NCBI RefSeq assembly: GCF_001411555.2
Contig: NC_049912.1
Span: 18,026,341 to 18,090,340 of the forward strand
Origin: Juglans regia
Lineage: Eukaryota > Streptophyta > Magnoliopsida > Fagales > Juglandaceae
Length of the DNA stretch: 64,000 nt
Direction of reading: 5' to 3'
Shown: positions 34,591 to 46,671 of the stretch, piece after piece
Layout: each line of letters starts with the position of its first letter
How positions within the stretch are numbered: position 1 is the stretch's first letter
The notes under the pieces: model-generated
The model's database searches: none
The model's input: the letters and a program-made list of their open reading frames with translations, nothing else
What the model was told of the DNA's origin: nothing
Translations under genes and position numbers: made by a program

Positions 34591-36012
34591 TCGGTTAGCC
34601 TTGGAATTGTCTCCACGAGGTATCTTCTCGATTCAAAAGTACTTGAGATCTTTGCTTTGTTCCTGTACTTGGTGAATGTATTTTATCAGCTTAGATCCCC
34701 TCGCCAAATATTCTCCTGTGATTTGCCCGACTACCACTTGTGAATCGGCTTTCATCTCGATTTCTTCACCTCCTAATACCATCGTGATTGCCAAACTGGC
34801 GAGTACTGCTTCATACTCAGCTTCGTTGTTTGTCACCTTGAACTCCAATAGTACTGCGTGGTACGATTCTTTCCCCTCACTTGTTACTATGTACACCCCG
34901 ACTCCTCCACTTGCTCGACAAGCTATTCCATCTACATACACTTGCCATGGATTCTTTTCAGGTGGTTTGTGGACTTCTTCTTTGAAATTGGAAAACTATG
35001 CTAGTATCTGCCCTTTCCCAGAACTTTTTGGTATGTAGCTGATGTCATACTCACTTAGTTCAATTGACCATTTGATCAACTGTCCTTAGGTTTCTAGTTT
35101 CTGCAACACCTTTTGTAGAGGCAACGAAGTGATTACCTTTATTGGATAGACTTGGAAATAAGGTCGTAATCGCCTTGCTGCTACTACCACAACGAAGGCG
35201 ACCGACTCCACTTTTGGATACCTGGTCTCTGCTCTTCTCAACGCCCTGCTTACGTAATACATAGGCTTATGCTCATTCCCTTCCTCTCATACCAATGCAA
35301 CAGAGACTGCTTCTAGAGTTACTGCTAAGTACAATGACAATGGCTCTCCTGGCTTGGTCTGACTGAGCAATGGTGGCTTAGCTAGATACTCTTTTAACTG
35401 AGTAAATGCTTTTTCGCATTTGGCATCCCACTCTCGTGCTTTCTTAAGCACCTGAAAAAAAGGAAGACATTTATCCATTGATTGGGATACAAACTTGTTC
35501 AGAGCTGCAATATTGCCTGCTAGTTTTTTTTTACTTCGTTCAAGTTCATGGGCGACTTCATCTCCATTATTGCTCTAAGTTTCTTGGGATTTGCATCAAT
35601 TCCTCTCTCTGACACCATAAAACCGAGGAATTTTCCCGACTGCACGCCAAATGCACATTTCGTTGGGTTGAGTTTCATTTGGTATTGACGTAAAACCTGA
35701 AAAACCTCCCAAAGGTTTTCTATGTGTTGATCAAACTCCTTGCTTTTTACTGGTAGATCATTGATGTACACCTCCATGCTTCTCTCGACCTTGTTTTTAA
35801 ACATTTTGTTTACCAACCACTAGTAGGTTGCCCCAGCATTATTCAAGCCGAAAGGTATCACCTTATAGCAATATAATCTCCAGTCAATTATAAAAGCGGT
35901 TTTCTCCTAATCAGCCTTTTTCATCCTAATTTGATTGTATTCCGAGTAGGCCTCCATAAAACTTAACATTTTATACCCCATTGTTGCATCTACTACCATA
36001 TTTATCCTTGGT
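34591..36012 (-). pseudogene. Tat RT (3' half), RNase H and second archaeal-type RNase H
   Basis: Right of the solo LTR the RT resumes as RINMVVDATMGYKMLSFMEAY. The catalytic box reads VYINDLPVKS, so the first Asp of YxDD is Asn. KLNPTKCAFGVQSGKFLGFMV follows. RNase H 1 lies around 35478-35080 (CEKAFTQLKEYLAKPPLL). The second RNase H at 34941-34633 has YVDGIACRASGGVGVYI, FKVTNNEAEYEAVLA and ADSQVVVGQITGEY, typical of Tat dual-RNase-H elements. Stops occur between segments. Confidence 0.82.
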
Positions 36013-36018
36013 TGTTAC

Positions 36019-36435
36019 CAATGTTTTGAATACCGTACCGGACAATGTACCGGTCAAGGCACTGAAACGAAATATTTCGGTACCGGTACCGTTTCGGGAT
36101 AGCGTTTTGGGATAACATTTCGGAATAGTCGATATATAAATAAATTATATTCCAAAATTATATTCCAAAATAATAATCTATATATAAATAAATTATATAT
36201 AAATACAAATATATATAAATTATAAATAGTCTAATCTGAATTAGGGGTCAAAAAATGAGCTTGTAGTTTGAAAAAATTAAAAAAAAAAAATGAAGGCCGA
36301 AATATCGGCCGGTACAGGCCGAAACGGCCGGTATTTCGACCGATACGAAATACAGGTAGTACCTGTACCGGCCACTGGGCCGGTACGGCAAATACCGGCC
36401 GTACCGGCCGGTACAAAATGATTTTTAAAACTTTG
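36019..36435 (-). mobile_element. hAT-type MITE with accggtacc repeats, copy 2 (417 bp)
   Basis: The 8-bp TSD gttgttac is perfect (36011-36018 and 36436-36443). Termini are caatgtttt and aaaactttg. Read in reverse complement it matches 13849-14304 across most of its length, including gaaatatttcg, ggtaccggtaccg and cggaatactcgatatataaa-like blocks. It inserted 6 bp inside the solo LTR. Confidence 0.9.
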
Positions 36436-38558
36436 GTTGTTACACCTAGGCCCAGCAAGGAATTCGCGTCCGATTTTTTTTTTTTATAACAGATGAAAAG
36501 CCCACTTGAAATTTACGATTATTGTTGGGATAGATTACTAGCCCAATTTTTTTTATTTTTTTTTATGGATATCGAATAATTTTTGGGTTTTCCGAGTAGG
36601 TTTAAATCATTAAATATGTTGGACTAGGTGAAATATTTTATTGGACTGAGAAAATTAGTTGGACAAGTTCTAATATTTTTAGAGGTTGAATCGAGATCCA
36701 ATTTTTTTTAAGGAAAAAGCCCCGTCCAAAACGCAAGCCGTGAAAATCCTATAGGCTTTAGTCTCCATACCATGCATGCCTCACACTTTTTTTCTCCCCA
36801 TGCACGTTTCTTCCTCTCAGTTTTTCCCTTAGGGTTTTTTTTTTTTTCCATTACCTATATATACATGCACATTCTCTATCCCATGCTTATAGAAACTACC
36901 CAAGCACTTACTGCCACTGTCCAACTCTTGTACGTCCTCACCATCACGGAAAGCCAACCACCAAAGCATAGAGTGTGAGCCACGCTGCTGAGTTTCGTCA
37001 AGCACGGAGACACCACTCCAGGCCGCATCCCCCTCCTTCTGCTTAATTAAAACCGATGCCGCAGCTACCCCACGTGAAGTTCCAGCAGCCCAGCCCTCCG
37101 TCGTCCGTACTGCCGCTACACCAGTGCACCCCCTCGTAAACATCCGCCTAGACCAACCAACCCACAACCACTGGCCAGCCACCATGTCCAACCTTGTAAC
37201 CACCGTGCAAGGAAGTCACCAAGTCACCTGCAGTCACACAGTGAACCTATATTTTTCACAACTAAAAATAGAGCAATCCACATACAGCAACTCCTCCACA
37301 CCGGTTGCCTCAACCTCAAGTAAAATCACTGCCCAGCGATCAAACTCACCACTGTCGACCTCCGCCTAGCCTTTGGTCTGCCTCGCGCCACCTCAGGCTC
37401 ACAGTGAGCTTCATTCTCTCTCGCGCCGAGCTCTCTCTCTGTCTCTCTCTCTCTTTTTCTACATGAGGTTTTTCTCTCACTCATCTCTCTCTCTCTCTCT
37501 CTCTCTCAGTGCCCCACCAATGTGATCTGCCACCTCTCCCAGCTGTGCCGCTGTAAACTTCCACCCAAGCCACCACTACACATAGCTTTCGGTATGCATG
37601 GGCCCTGTCACGTAATATTAGATCCTAGGTTATTTTCTCAAAGAGCCATGCAAGTTATGAGTTTTGCTTTCCCAAAATGCCCTTGAATGAGTATGTATTG
37701 ATCATGTTTTTATCATGTGCTATGTGCGGCATTTTATTTGTAGTATAAGAATTTATATTTACGTATAGAAGTTAAATTACTAAATATATGAGTTTTAAAT
37801 ATGATTAAGTTAATTTTCAAAATGAATCTAAGTTGTAGTTGTTTAATTTTAAAATATTTTGGTATAAATATATTAGCTAGTATTAAATTTTATAATTTGA
37901 TTTCATTGGTAAATAAGTTAGATTTTGTGTTTTAGTCGGACTAATTATTTGTACATTGATGAATTGAGAAATGTGACGATATTTGAGGATTACGTGAATT
38001 TAGGTTTTTGAAGAATTAAAATAGATTATTTTAGCATCTTAGGCTTAAATATTGAAATATGTGTGCGATTGAAAATTTATAAAAATTACGTGATTGTATT
38101 ATAGGTGACGATTAATATTTGTTCGGCATTTCTTGAGAAAATTTCAGAAAAGTTAAGAAGTTCAGGTAAGCAGAATTTCTATGTTAGACTTTGCATAAAA
38201 TAAAAATGAACTGAGGTTGATTTGCGAAAATGTGCATCATATGTTTTGAAAACAAATGTGAAAAGAACATCAGTTATTTATTCTTCATTACTCATTGAAC
38301 TCTGATGAAAGAGAAAGCATTTTTGTCATGACTGGCATAGACATGAGCTTATTTTTTACATTCTAGTTCTGACCTATGCAAAAAGAGCGAATATGAAAAT
38401 TTGCGCATGATTGTGTAAATATGCTTTGGATCTGCTATGATTATGAAGGTGATATGATTTTGTTCTGTACTCTATTTGGATAAGACGTGATTTCTGAAAA
38501 TCTTTGGCATGACTCTCTGATTCTGAATTTGATTATGTTTCTGCTCTGTTCAATTACG

Positions 38559-38735
38559 GCCCTGCCACAAGTAATAATAGTGGCATACGGCCCAACCACA
38601 AGTTACAATAGTTGATACAGTCCAACCACGGGTTATAATAGTGGATACGGCCCAACCACGGGTTATAATAGTGGATACAGCCCAACCACGGGCTATAATA
38701 GTGGATACAACCCTGCCACGGGTTATAGTAGTGGT
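38559..38735 (+). repeat. 30-bp tandem repeat within the solo LTR
   Basis: The unit gatacggcccaaccacgggt, continued by tataatagtg, recurs at a 30-bp spacing (markers at 38631, 38661, 38691 and 38721). Two more degenerate units lie to the left, making about six in total. The related LTRs at 49437-57438 have only a single comparable ccacaggggttaaacatgg site. Confidence 0.85.
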
Positions 38736-39436
38736 CTCTATTTTGAGTGCACACCTTGGTGATAGAGTGATTTATGTTTTGCTTGGCTATCTACAGATGC
38801 ACAACCCTATCACGGGGGTTATACATGGCTTCTATTTTGATATGATGTTCTGATGATTATCATCATCATTTATGCTATGCCAAAGGATATTTTTGCATGA
38901 AATTATTTCTAAATCTTCGCTCTAATATTTTGATAACATGTTCTGCTTCCGCATTCTAAAAATGAAAATGTCTTGTTTTGCATTCTGATCTCTGTAAATG
39001 CTCATGTTTACACACTGGTATATATTATCTGCTTACTGAGTTGTTAATAACTCACCCCTTATCTCCATATATTTTTCAGATAATTTTGATGGTTCAACTA
39101 GAGAACAAGAGTAGGAAGTTTTAGTAAAGTGTGATGATTGTAGTGGAATAAGTGTTTAAGGGTACAAGTGCTTATTTGAGTGTCGTAGTTAGTAAATTGA
39201 CTTTTTTTTTTTTGTTATTTTGATTTGATGAATTAAGGATATTTTCGAGCCTTTGGAGAGTTTTAATTTATGTTATTGAGAATTTATTTGTTGTCCCTAT
39301 GAAGGAGCATAGATTTTTGGGTTGAGTAAATGAATTAATATTTTATGAAATTTTCTGGATTTTATAGTTGTGTTATTGAAGTTGATATTAAATATTAATA
39401 GTTAACTCTTCGGACCTCCGAGATCAGGGCGTTACA

Positions 39437-39950
39437 TTGGTAATGGGAAATTGTCTTTTGGGTAAGACTTGTTGAGGTCGGTAAAATCCACACACATTCG
39501 CCAGTTCCTGTTGAACTTTTTTACCAACACCACGTTAGACAGCCACTTTGGATAATGTGCTTCTTCGATGAATTCAACTGCTAATAACCGATCCACCTCC
39601 TCTGCGATTGCTTCGTACTTCTAGGTACTAAAGTTTCTTTTTTTTTTTTTTTTTTTACTGAGCGCACCTTTACGTCTATGTTCAACTCATGTTCGATGAC
39701 TTCCTCGCCTATCCCTGACATATCTTTATGACTCCATGCGAATACGTCTTTATGGTCTAGAAGGAAGTCTATCAGTTGTTGTCTCTCTTCTTGTGCCAAC
39801 TTTGTCTCGATCTTCACATGGCTTTCGGGATGATTCTGCTAAAGAGTGACCAACTCTAGAGGTTCATCTGCCTCCACATGCTTCAAGGTCTCTTCATCTC
39901 TAGTCTCTAACTCTGTCGCCATTACCTGTGGTCCCAGCGGAAGGAACGTC
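39437..39950 (-). pseudogene. Tat RT (5' part)
   Basis: 39817-39581 encodes EERQQLIDFLLDHKDVFAWSHKDM, then GIGEEVIEHELNID. A run of A/T then replaces the expected VKQKRR region (KKKKKKE), and the frame shifts. The next part, up to the solo LTR at 39437, still reads the NWRMCVDFTDLNK-like block and ends NFPLP. The rest of the RT lies left of the solo LTR. Confidence 0.75.
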
Positions 39951-40426
39951 TATTCTTCAGAACCCACGATATTGACCTTTGCTTGCCCTTGTCTGAGTTC
40001 CTGCACATAACATTCTCTGGCCAAGACTTGCTCACCGCGCACTTTGCCTATTCCTCTTGGTCCGCGTACCTCACCTGTTGGGAACTTCATTTTTAGATGA
40101 TAGGTCGAGGTAATGGCTTTTAATGCATTTAACGTGGGTCGCCCAATGATCGCATTATATGCCGACCGAGTTCTTACTGCTAAAAACTCAATCATCGTCA
40201 TGACAACGTAAGGGTCTATGCCTACAGATATTGGCAATGTGATGGACCTCATTGGTTGCACTGCATCTCCAGTGAACCCCTTTAACGTGGTTGGGGTTGG
40301 TTTCAACTGTTCTTCGCCGATTCCCATTTTGCTAAAAGCGTCCCAAAACAAAATATACACCGAACTTCCATTGTCAATTAATATCCTCCTGATGGTGAAA
40401 TTTGCCACCAACATTGTTACCACCAA
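39950..40426 (-). pseudogene. Tat protease
   Basis: The open segment has the active-site block RRILIDNGSSVYILFWDAF and the downstream RTRSAYNAIIGRPTLNALKA, which are characteristic of Tat-type proteases. It retains the catalytic D-N-G-S. It is separated by stops from gag and RT but has no internal stop itself. Confidence 0.78.
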
Positions 40427-40519
40427 AGCATCATCATGGGGATATACAACCCCTCGGAAATCTTTCTCGTCAAAAGATATCGTGGGAGATACTTGTACTC
40501 GAGGCTATTTGATGGGCCT

Positions 40520-41591
40520 CTATACATTGTAGACTTCTTCATATCTCGCCCACCTTACATAGGCCTTTCTTCTTAAGGAAGTTGGGCCACCTCCTACATA
40601 TCCATTCTTCATTTCCAACTCACCACTATTCTTCATTTCCTCTACTTTTTGTTTCAAGTTGTAGCAGTCCTCGTTTCTATGTCCCCTTGTTTTGTGATAA
40701 GTACAATACTTCTCAATTTTTCGTTCATTCTCGATTGGTTCTTCTTCCTTTGCTTTTTCTGAATAGTGTACATAACCGCCGTTATGCCTTCTTATATTGC
40801 CATCTCGCCTTGACTCCTGTTGGTCCCTTTTCACCTTTTGACCTCCATCTCGGTCTTTCCTCTGTCCTCCTTTTTGTTCTCGTTCACTCCTTCTTTCTGG
40901 CTAAGTGGTTAGGGCGATCAAGGTGTCTTCAGCATTAACAAAATCGTCAGCTCTGTCCATAAACTCTCGTAAAGTAGGAGGGGTTTTTTGGGCCAGTTCG
41001 GCCATAAAAGGACTCCTTCGCCAAACACCTCTCAATAGTGCTGCTAGCATGATTTTCTCGTCTTGGTAATCGGTCGTCATCTTTTCTTTATTGAAGCTTG
41101 TTAAATACGCTTTCAAACTTTCATCCTCCCTTTGTTTGACAGTCAAAAAGCGTCTTCTGCGCTTTTTGCTCACCATGAATTGGGTCAAGAACTGTCGGCC
41201 CAGTTCTTCAAAACTCACTATGGAGTTTGGCTGTAGTGCACCAAACTATCCTCTCGCCGATCCCTTTAGAGTCAAAGGGAAAGCTCTACAAGCAATTTCC
41301 TTCGGGAACCCGTGAAGCGTCATATGGGCTAGTCTCAATGTGCTCCACGGGATCTTTCAAGCCGTCGTATAGGTCCATTGACGGGACTTTAAATTTCACG
41401 GGCAGGGGTGTCGTTAGGATTTCCGTAGAAAACAGTAGATGTTTGCTGGACAACAACTGATCAACCGAAGAAGACGTTCCTATCTTCTTGGCCATCTCTT
41501 CATACTTGTCCATCAGGCTACGTACGTTGTGGTGCAAGTTCTTCGCTTCCTCATTCTCTTGATGGCCTTTTCCCGCACTACTTGCCTCCAT
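40520..41591 (-). pseudogene. Tat Gag
   Basis: The ATG at 41591 starts MEASSAGKGHQENEEAKNLH. The N-terminal part is followed by a frameshift at about 41330. The Gag core continues at 41218-40901 (SFEELGRQFLTQFMVSKKR, KQREDESLKAYLTSFNKE, LREFMDRADDFVNAEDT). A C-terminal part at 40834-40520 contains a zinc-knuckle-like CTYHKTRGHRNEDCYNLK. Several frame breaks are present. Confidence 0.8.
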
Positions 41592-41830
41592 CTCTATGCT
41601 GTCAGCCTAACTAGGTGTCACATCCTCGTCTGGCAGCCCATTTCGTGACTTAAGAGTCTCATTTTCCTTGCGTAAGGAATCCACCTCTGTGGTAAGCCTC
41701 TTATCATTTCTTCTATTTCCGCAACCTTCTCCTCCATGCTTTGTAAAGTTTCTCTTTAATCTCTAGTTGCCTGAGATCGAGTAGTGATGGGCATGTGAAA
41801 AGTACACAAAGTGTGAGACTCAACAAATTC

Positions 41831-41846
41831 CACAGACGGCACCAAC
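41831..41846 (-). promoter_or_regulatory. Candidate primer-binding site of the Tat element
   Basis: Directly inside the 5' LTR the minus strand reads gttggtgccgtctgtgg. The position is right for a tRNA primer site, and the sequence resembles those of other Tat-type elements. The tRNA species was not assigned. Confidence 0.6.
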
Positions 41847-42303
41847 TGTTATGGACGTGTTTCACCACCACCACCTCACGATCACCTACAATCAAAGTGT
41901 AGAGAGCACGGGGGTCCAAGGGAATGCCTCCGATGCCTAAGTTAGTAATTTGAGGATAACAATAATAATAACAATAATCTGATCCCTTTATTTACTTGGG
42001 TTTTTCCTTTATATAGAGTTTCATGAGCTATTTTTGTTCCCTCATGGATAGTGGTTATTCTTTATTCAAATTCAAATTTAGAGATGAAGATTCATCTCTT
42101 AGCAAATTTGAATAATAGACTGCTTTATCTTTTACCATTGACTGGATAGTTATCCCGTCGGTATTAGCTTATTCAGTCGTTATTGGCCATGGACTGGTTT
42201 CCTCTGTACTGGGCTAGGCTTCTTGGTTATGATATGGGCTTTAGTCGTTGGTAAGGGCCCAAGTCCATCTTAGGAGCTAACCGGTCAGGATGTCCTCTCT
42301 ACA
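41847..42303 (-). repeat. 5' LTR of the Tat element
   Basis: It is 457 bp and reads tgttatggacg ... ctctctaca on the plus strand. It aligns along its full length with 28352-28801 with scattered substitutions. The minus-strand TATA box ctctatataaagg lies at about 42007-42018. Confidence 0.87.
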
Positions 42304-42348
42304 ATTCATCTAAAATTATTTTATCTCATCTCACTATTCAAACGGACC

Positions 42349-43249
42349 AATGTGAAAAGCCATATAAACGAAAGCCTGAAAATTCAACACTCGAGTTTCT
42401 AAAAGTCTCCATTTGAATTTTCCGGGAAAAAAACAAAAGCAAGAAAATTTTGAAACGCAAGAGCACAATTGATCTTTGACAACTTCTAGTAAAAAATTAT
42501 ATGTCCAAATCTGCAAGAAAGATTGAGCCGAGACAGACAGAGGAACAACAATGGCGTTAGCTCATACGCAAGGGACCCAAAAGATCTTTTTTATTATTAT
42601 TATTATTATTTAAAAAAAAAAACAAGAAATAAGAGAAGAAGCAAAGAGAATGTGTAAACAATTTCCTCAGTTTCTTGGCCTACAAGAAAGAAGAAATGAT
42701 AAACAAGATGTGACTGTGAGCAGTTATGATTTGGTTGATATGAAATATAGTGAAAGGTTCTGTGTTCTTTATTTCTATACAAATTATAAAACAGGTTACC
42801 ATATGGTCAAAGAAGTCTTGAATCTAAGGTCCCTCCTGCAGGCTCGGTCTTGATGGTAACAACCAACTGTTTTCATCATTGGCTTATTTTAATACATTCC
42901 ACCTCACCTGTTGATAAGTGATAACTACTATTGGCTTGAACATGAATGCATAATGACAAACAATACGTGGACAGATTCGTTCTAATCCTCTTAAGTTTCA
43001 CTTAATGCAAAAGACAGATTCGTTTTAATGCATAATGACACGTGGACAGATTCGTTTTAATACATTTCACTTAATGCAATGCAAAAAACAAAAGACTCGT
43101 TCTAGTCCTCTGACTAATGTAAATTAACAAGCATTTTTTTTTTTTTTAATTGAAGGAGATAGGTTTTAAACTCCATACCTCTATTTTAGAGGTTAAGGAT
43201 TATGTCAACCAGGCCACAAGTCTTTGACATAAATTAATAACTATTTTTT
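42349..43249 (+). repeat. Segmental duplication unit 1, proximal NLR flank
   Basis: It matches 60740-61450 (cctgaaaattcaacactcga, aatgtgtaaacaatttcctc, ggtccctcctgcaggctcg, cacctcacctgttgataagt). Unit 1 has an extra local duplication, with acagattcgtt repeated three times at 42970-43060. It is non-coding. Confidence 0.8.
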
Positions 43250-44821
43250 TAAAAAATAGACCCAAATCACCTGTCCATGAGTGACACAACCTTAAGTTTA
43301 TTAAAAAAACCTTCACTTATTAAGGAGGAATACCGTAGTAACAATCTCAAGAACACCGAAGAGTTATCCAAAAATTACACAATGACCAAACTCAGGTGCC
43401 AAAATACCAATCAAATAACAACAAATAAAAAACCACTTCACCCACCAAACATCACCGTCTAATATAAGGTATACCAATTTTGTCTAATCGAATTAATCTC
43501 CAAATATGGCCTTGAATGGACGAAGCATCATAAAAATCAGAAATTATCCCTTGAGTCCCCTTCTTTACCAAGTAGTCTGCCATCATGTTAGTTTCTCTAT
43601 AAAAATGACAAAATCGAGCATTAATCTCACTTACCAAATTTTTTACTTCCTCCCAAAAATCCCACAGGAACCAAATTTGCATACCCCGGAAGCTAACCAG
43701 CCAACTATGACCACAAAATCCGATTCTACCAAAACATCCCGCAAGCACAAATGCCTACATAATCGCAATCCATTAAGGAGAGCTCTACATTCAGTAATGG
43801 TGTTTGTAGCATTACCATAAGCATATGCAAAACCCCCAATAACATTACCATTCTCATCTCGAATAATACCTCCTCCCCCAGCCACCCTCTGGTTACCACA
43901 AGATCCCCTATCCACATTTAGCTTCCCTCTTCCTCTCTCTAGTGGAGTCCAAGCAATTAACTTTACTTGATTGGAACAAATAGGAATAATTGGGCATGCA
44001 ATCCGCTCCATAACCTCCCCCTATCCTCTCTACCCATATGCTGGAATTTTTTAAGCTTACAAGCAATGTCCCTAATCCATAATTTAACAATTCTAATAAC
44101 ATTTTCAACCATGAATTTCGTACCTTCCATTCTCGCCGCACATCATGCACTCCATAACGCCCACGAAATGACTATAGGGAGAGATCCCCGAAGCCAGCCA
44201 ACCTGAGAGCACATTGAAGCTCTATGCCACCAGCTCTCCATCATCCCCTCCCAATTTCGAATGTGCAGGATTCGAATTCGACATGCATCTGCAAAATACC
44301 TCCAAACCATGTTAGCTCCCTGCCCCTCACATAACACATGATGTAAAGTTTCCACCTTAGGTTGATCACAACATTCCCACTTAGAAACCAAAGGAATTCC
44401 TAAGTTTCGAATAACATCATCAACCGAAGTAGCCCGCCTCTTGGCTCTCCATACAAAAAAAAAAGACATTTTCTTTGGTAACGAATTCTGTCAAAGCCAT
44501 TTCTTCCATGTGCACACTTCACCTCTATGCCGAATAAGCTGCCAAGCAGACTTAGTAGAGAATTCCCCATCCACTGAGCTCTTCGAAATACATATATCAT
44601 TCCCCTACCTCAACCAAATGTCTGCCTGCCTCATTCTCGTAATAATTTCTGCTGAAATCAGTTCACGCATGCGACTCCAATTGGGTCCCATTACAGCAAC
44701 AACATGTCGCACTTTCAAATTTATATTCCCAATCACTGGCATGACTTCAATTAGTGGTCCATCGCCAAGCCAATTGTCCATCCAGAAATTGACATCCCCT
44801 CCCCGAATAAGCCATCGAGAA
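43250..44821 (-). pseudogene. 5'-truncated LINE remnant (zf-RVT and RNase H)
   Basis: The 3' end of a plant non-LTR retrotransposon ORF2 lies on the minus strand. A reverse-transcriptase-associated zinc region has FFVWRAKRRATSVDDVIRNL, CCDQPKVETLHHVLCEG and NMVWRYFADAC (about 44469-44143). An RNase H domain follows (about 44011-43452), with GKLNVDRGSCGNQRVAGGGG, TECRALLNGL, VESDFVVIV and NMMADYLVKKG. Frames are broken. No upstream RT is present because the solo LTR at 44822 abuts it. The 3' tail ends in a degenerate A/T-run at about 43250. Confidence 0.78.
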
Positions 44822-46638
44822 TGTAACGCCCCAAACCCGAGTGGCTTGGAGAATTACTACTTGCTACTTAAAAACATGTTTCCCAACACAACTAAAATAA
44901 ATCTCCAAAACTTTATAATCAAAGCTCAATCTCATGTCTTCTAAATAAACACCTTGAAAACTCCACAAGGTCGTTATCACAACAAATATAAACTAAGGGG
45001 TCCAAAATCTCCCGGTAGTCATAACAAACCAAACTGATAATTTCATAAGTCTTACTAAACCCAAGATATAATTAAATCTAAAAGACTTCAAATCTAAAGG
45101 ACATCAGCATTCCTTCTTTTAACATCATCTCCTCAGCTTAATCATGGTCACCATTCTAATCCAGGTCCTCAATTGGACTCTCCACATCATCTGAGAATAT
45201 TATGAAGATAAGGGGGTGAATTATCAACAACTCAGTAAGTAGAGGACATATGCTAGCGTGCAAACATGAGCATTTACAAAGTACAAAATGCAGAACAAAA
45301 ATATTTTCCAGAGTTATCATGCAAAACAGAAAATGTTTTCAAAAGTAACAAAGCGATGGTTTTAAGACAAGTAAAAACCCAAAGTACTTTGGCATAACAT
45401 AAACAGAGCATCATCATCACATCAAAACAGAGCATCTCACAGAGCAGAGACCATGTTTCACCCCCATGGTAGGGTTGTGCTAACCCCGGTGGCCAAACCG
45501 GGCAGAGACAGAGGTGAAATCTTTCTTTATTCTTCTCCGAGTTCCAAGTGTGCACACAGGAAAGACCACAATAAAAATCACTTTGTTTCCAAATTGGGTG
45601 CACTCAGAAACAGAGAAGTTGGTACCAACTCAAACAGAGCAGAGCAGAGACAGAGTCAGATACAAAATCAGTACACCATGCCAAAGGTTTTCAGATGCCA
45701 TATTAAAACAAAACAGAGTACCAAAATATAACCAGATCACTTGCTAAAAAATAAAAGTCGGAGCATCTTTCTAAATCAATGTACAATTTTTTAGATTCTC
45801 AATATCGCTCTTTTTCAGATTTCAGAGACAACATGACAAAACTTAGCTCATGTTTACACAATGCATGTTAGAAAATATTTTCCATTTTTCGTACAGATTT
45901 CATGAGTAATGCAAATAAGCAACTGAGGTTGGTTTTTTTTTTCCAAGTTCTCATTTCATCACAAAATATGCAAAGTTTTCAGAAAGTCAATCTCAATCTT
46001 AATAACTTGTATAAAACCTAGCATAGGACCCCGCTTACCTGACTCCTGCAGCGTATTATCTATGCCTTGAATATGATCTCTATCAGTCTCGTCACCTATG
46101 CATAAAAATAATATATATAAACTAAGTATTAAAAACCTACACAATTTCGATCTAAAAATTTAGGGCCCAATTTCTAAACCATATTTCAGCAAATAAAACT
46201 CAACTCAAACAACCATATAATCACTTGGACAGCCTACACTTCAACCCAAAATACCATATACCAATTTCAACATTGGCCTAAACACCCACCGAATAATCCA
46301 TCCTCAGAAACCATTCCAACACATGGTCTTCCGCTTACACAAAAAAATTCCCAAAGAAAACCCACGAACTACACTATATGAAGAACATGACCCAGAAATT
46401 TCATTGGAGTGAAATAAAATAATTGAAGTGAAAGTGTGTGTACGGGTGAGAAAAACAGAGAAAGAGAATGGGTTACCGGTGCAAGATAGTGTCACCAGGT
46501 ATGGCTTCGATGCTTATAGGGCTTCAAGGATTAACGACAAAGGAGCACAAAATCACACAGTAAAAGAAAAAGAAATCTGCACTGGAGAGGAAGAGAGAGT
46601 GCCGACAGCGAAGGCTCTAAGTTTCAGAATCAAGGTGT

Positions 46639-46671
<33 letters not shown>

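Larger units (their letters stand above)
36013..39436 (+). mobile_element. Solo LTR of the long-LTR family inside the Tat RT (about 3.0 kb without its MITE)
   Basis: The TSD ttggt is perfect (36008-36012 and 39437-39441). The LTR begins TGTTAC, is interrupted after 6 bp by an hAT MITE, then continues acacctaggcccagc and ends ggcgttaca. Internal landmarks of the family are present: a GC-rich block (about 36900-37600), tactgagttgttaataactc and atttttcagataattttgat. CT-rich microsatellites lie at about 37432-37508. It lacks a second LTR and internal region. It splits the Tat RT within the FPLPRI motif. Confidence 0.85.
28352..42303 (-). mobile_element. Tat-lineage Ty3/gypsy retrotransposon with antisense ORF, 13.95 kb
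   Basis: LTRs of 450-457 bp begin TGTTATGGACG in plus orientation and share acctcacgatcaccta, cctttatatagagtttcatg and gatgtcctctc. On the minus strand the order is gag, protease, RT, RNase H, a second archaeal-type RNase H, integrase, a 91-bp tandem array, and then an ORF on the opposite strand. Dual RNase H plus a post-integrase antisense ORF places it with Tat/Retand-type elements. It inserted in a MITE. The flanks (caact and caatt) look like an imperfect 5-bp TSD. A solo LTR interrupts the RT, and coding regions have several breaks, so it is inactive. Confidence 0.88.
28207..42348. mobile_element. MITE split by a 14-kb retrotransposon
   Basis: The left part (28207-28351) starts ggcccgtttggata, and the right part (42304-42348) ends actattcaaacggacc, whose reverse complement matches the left end with two differences. 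The uninterrupted form is seen in unit 2 (about 60553-60739), including the junction tttaactcatctaaaatc that is broken here. The MITE is therefore older than the duplication and the retrotransposon is younger. Confidence 0.8.

Noticed and set aside
38554..38754. Repetitive minus-strand frame with IHYYNPWLG-type repeats
   Set aside because: It is simply the 30-bp DNA repeat, a multiple of three, read as codons inside an LTR.
43180..43230. Possible tRNA-like fragment in the NLR flank
   Set aside because: No cloverleaf could be drawn. The segment is a decayed dispersed repeat that also occurs in unit 2.
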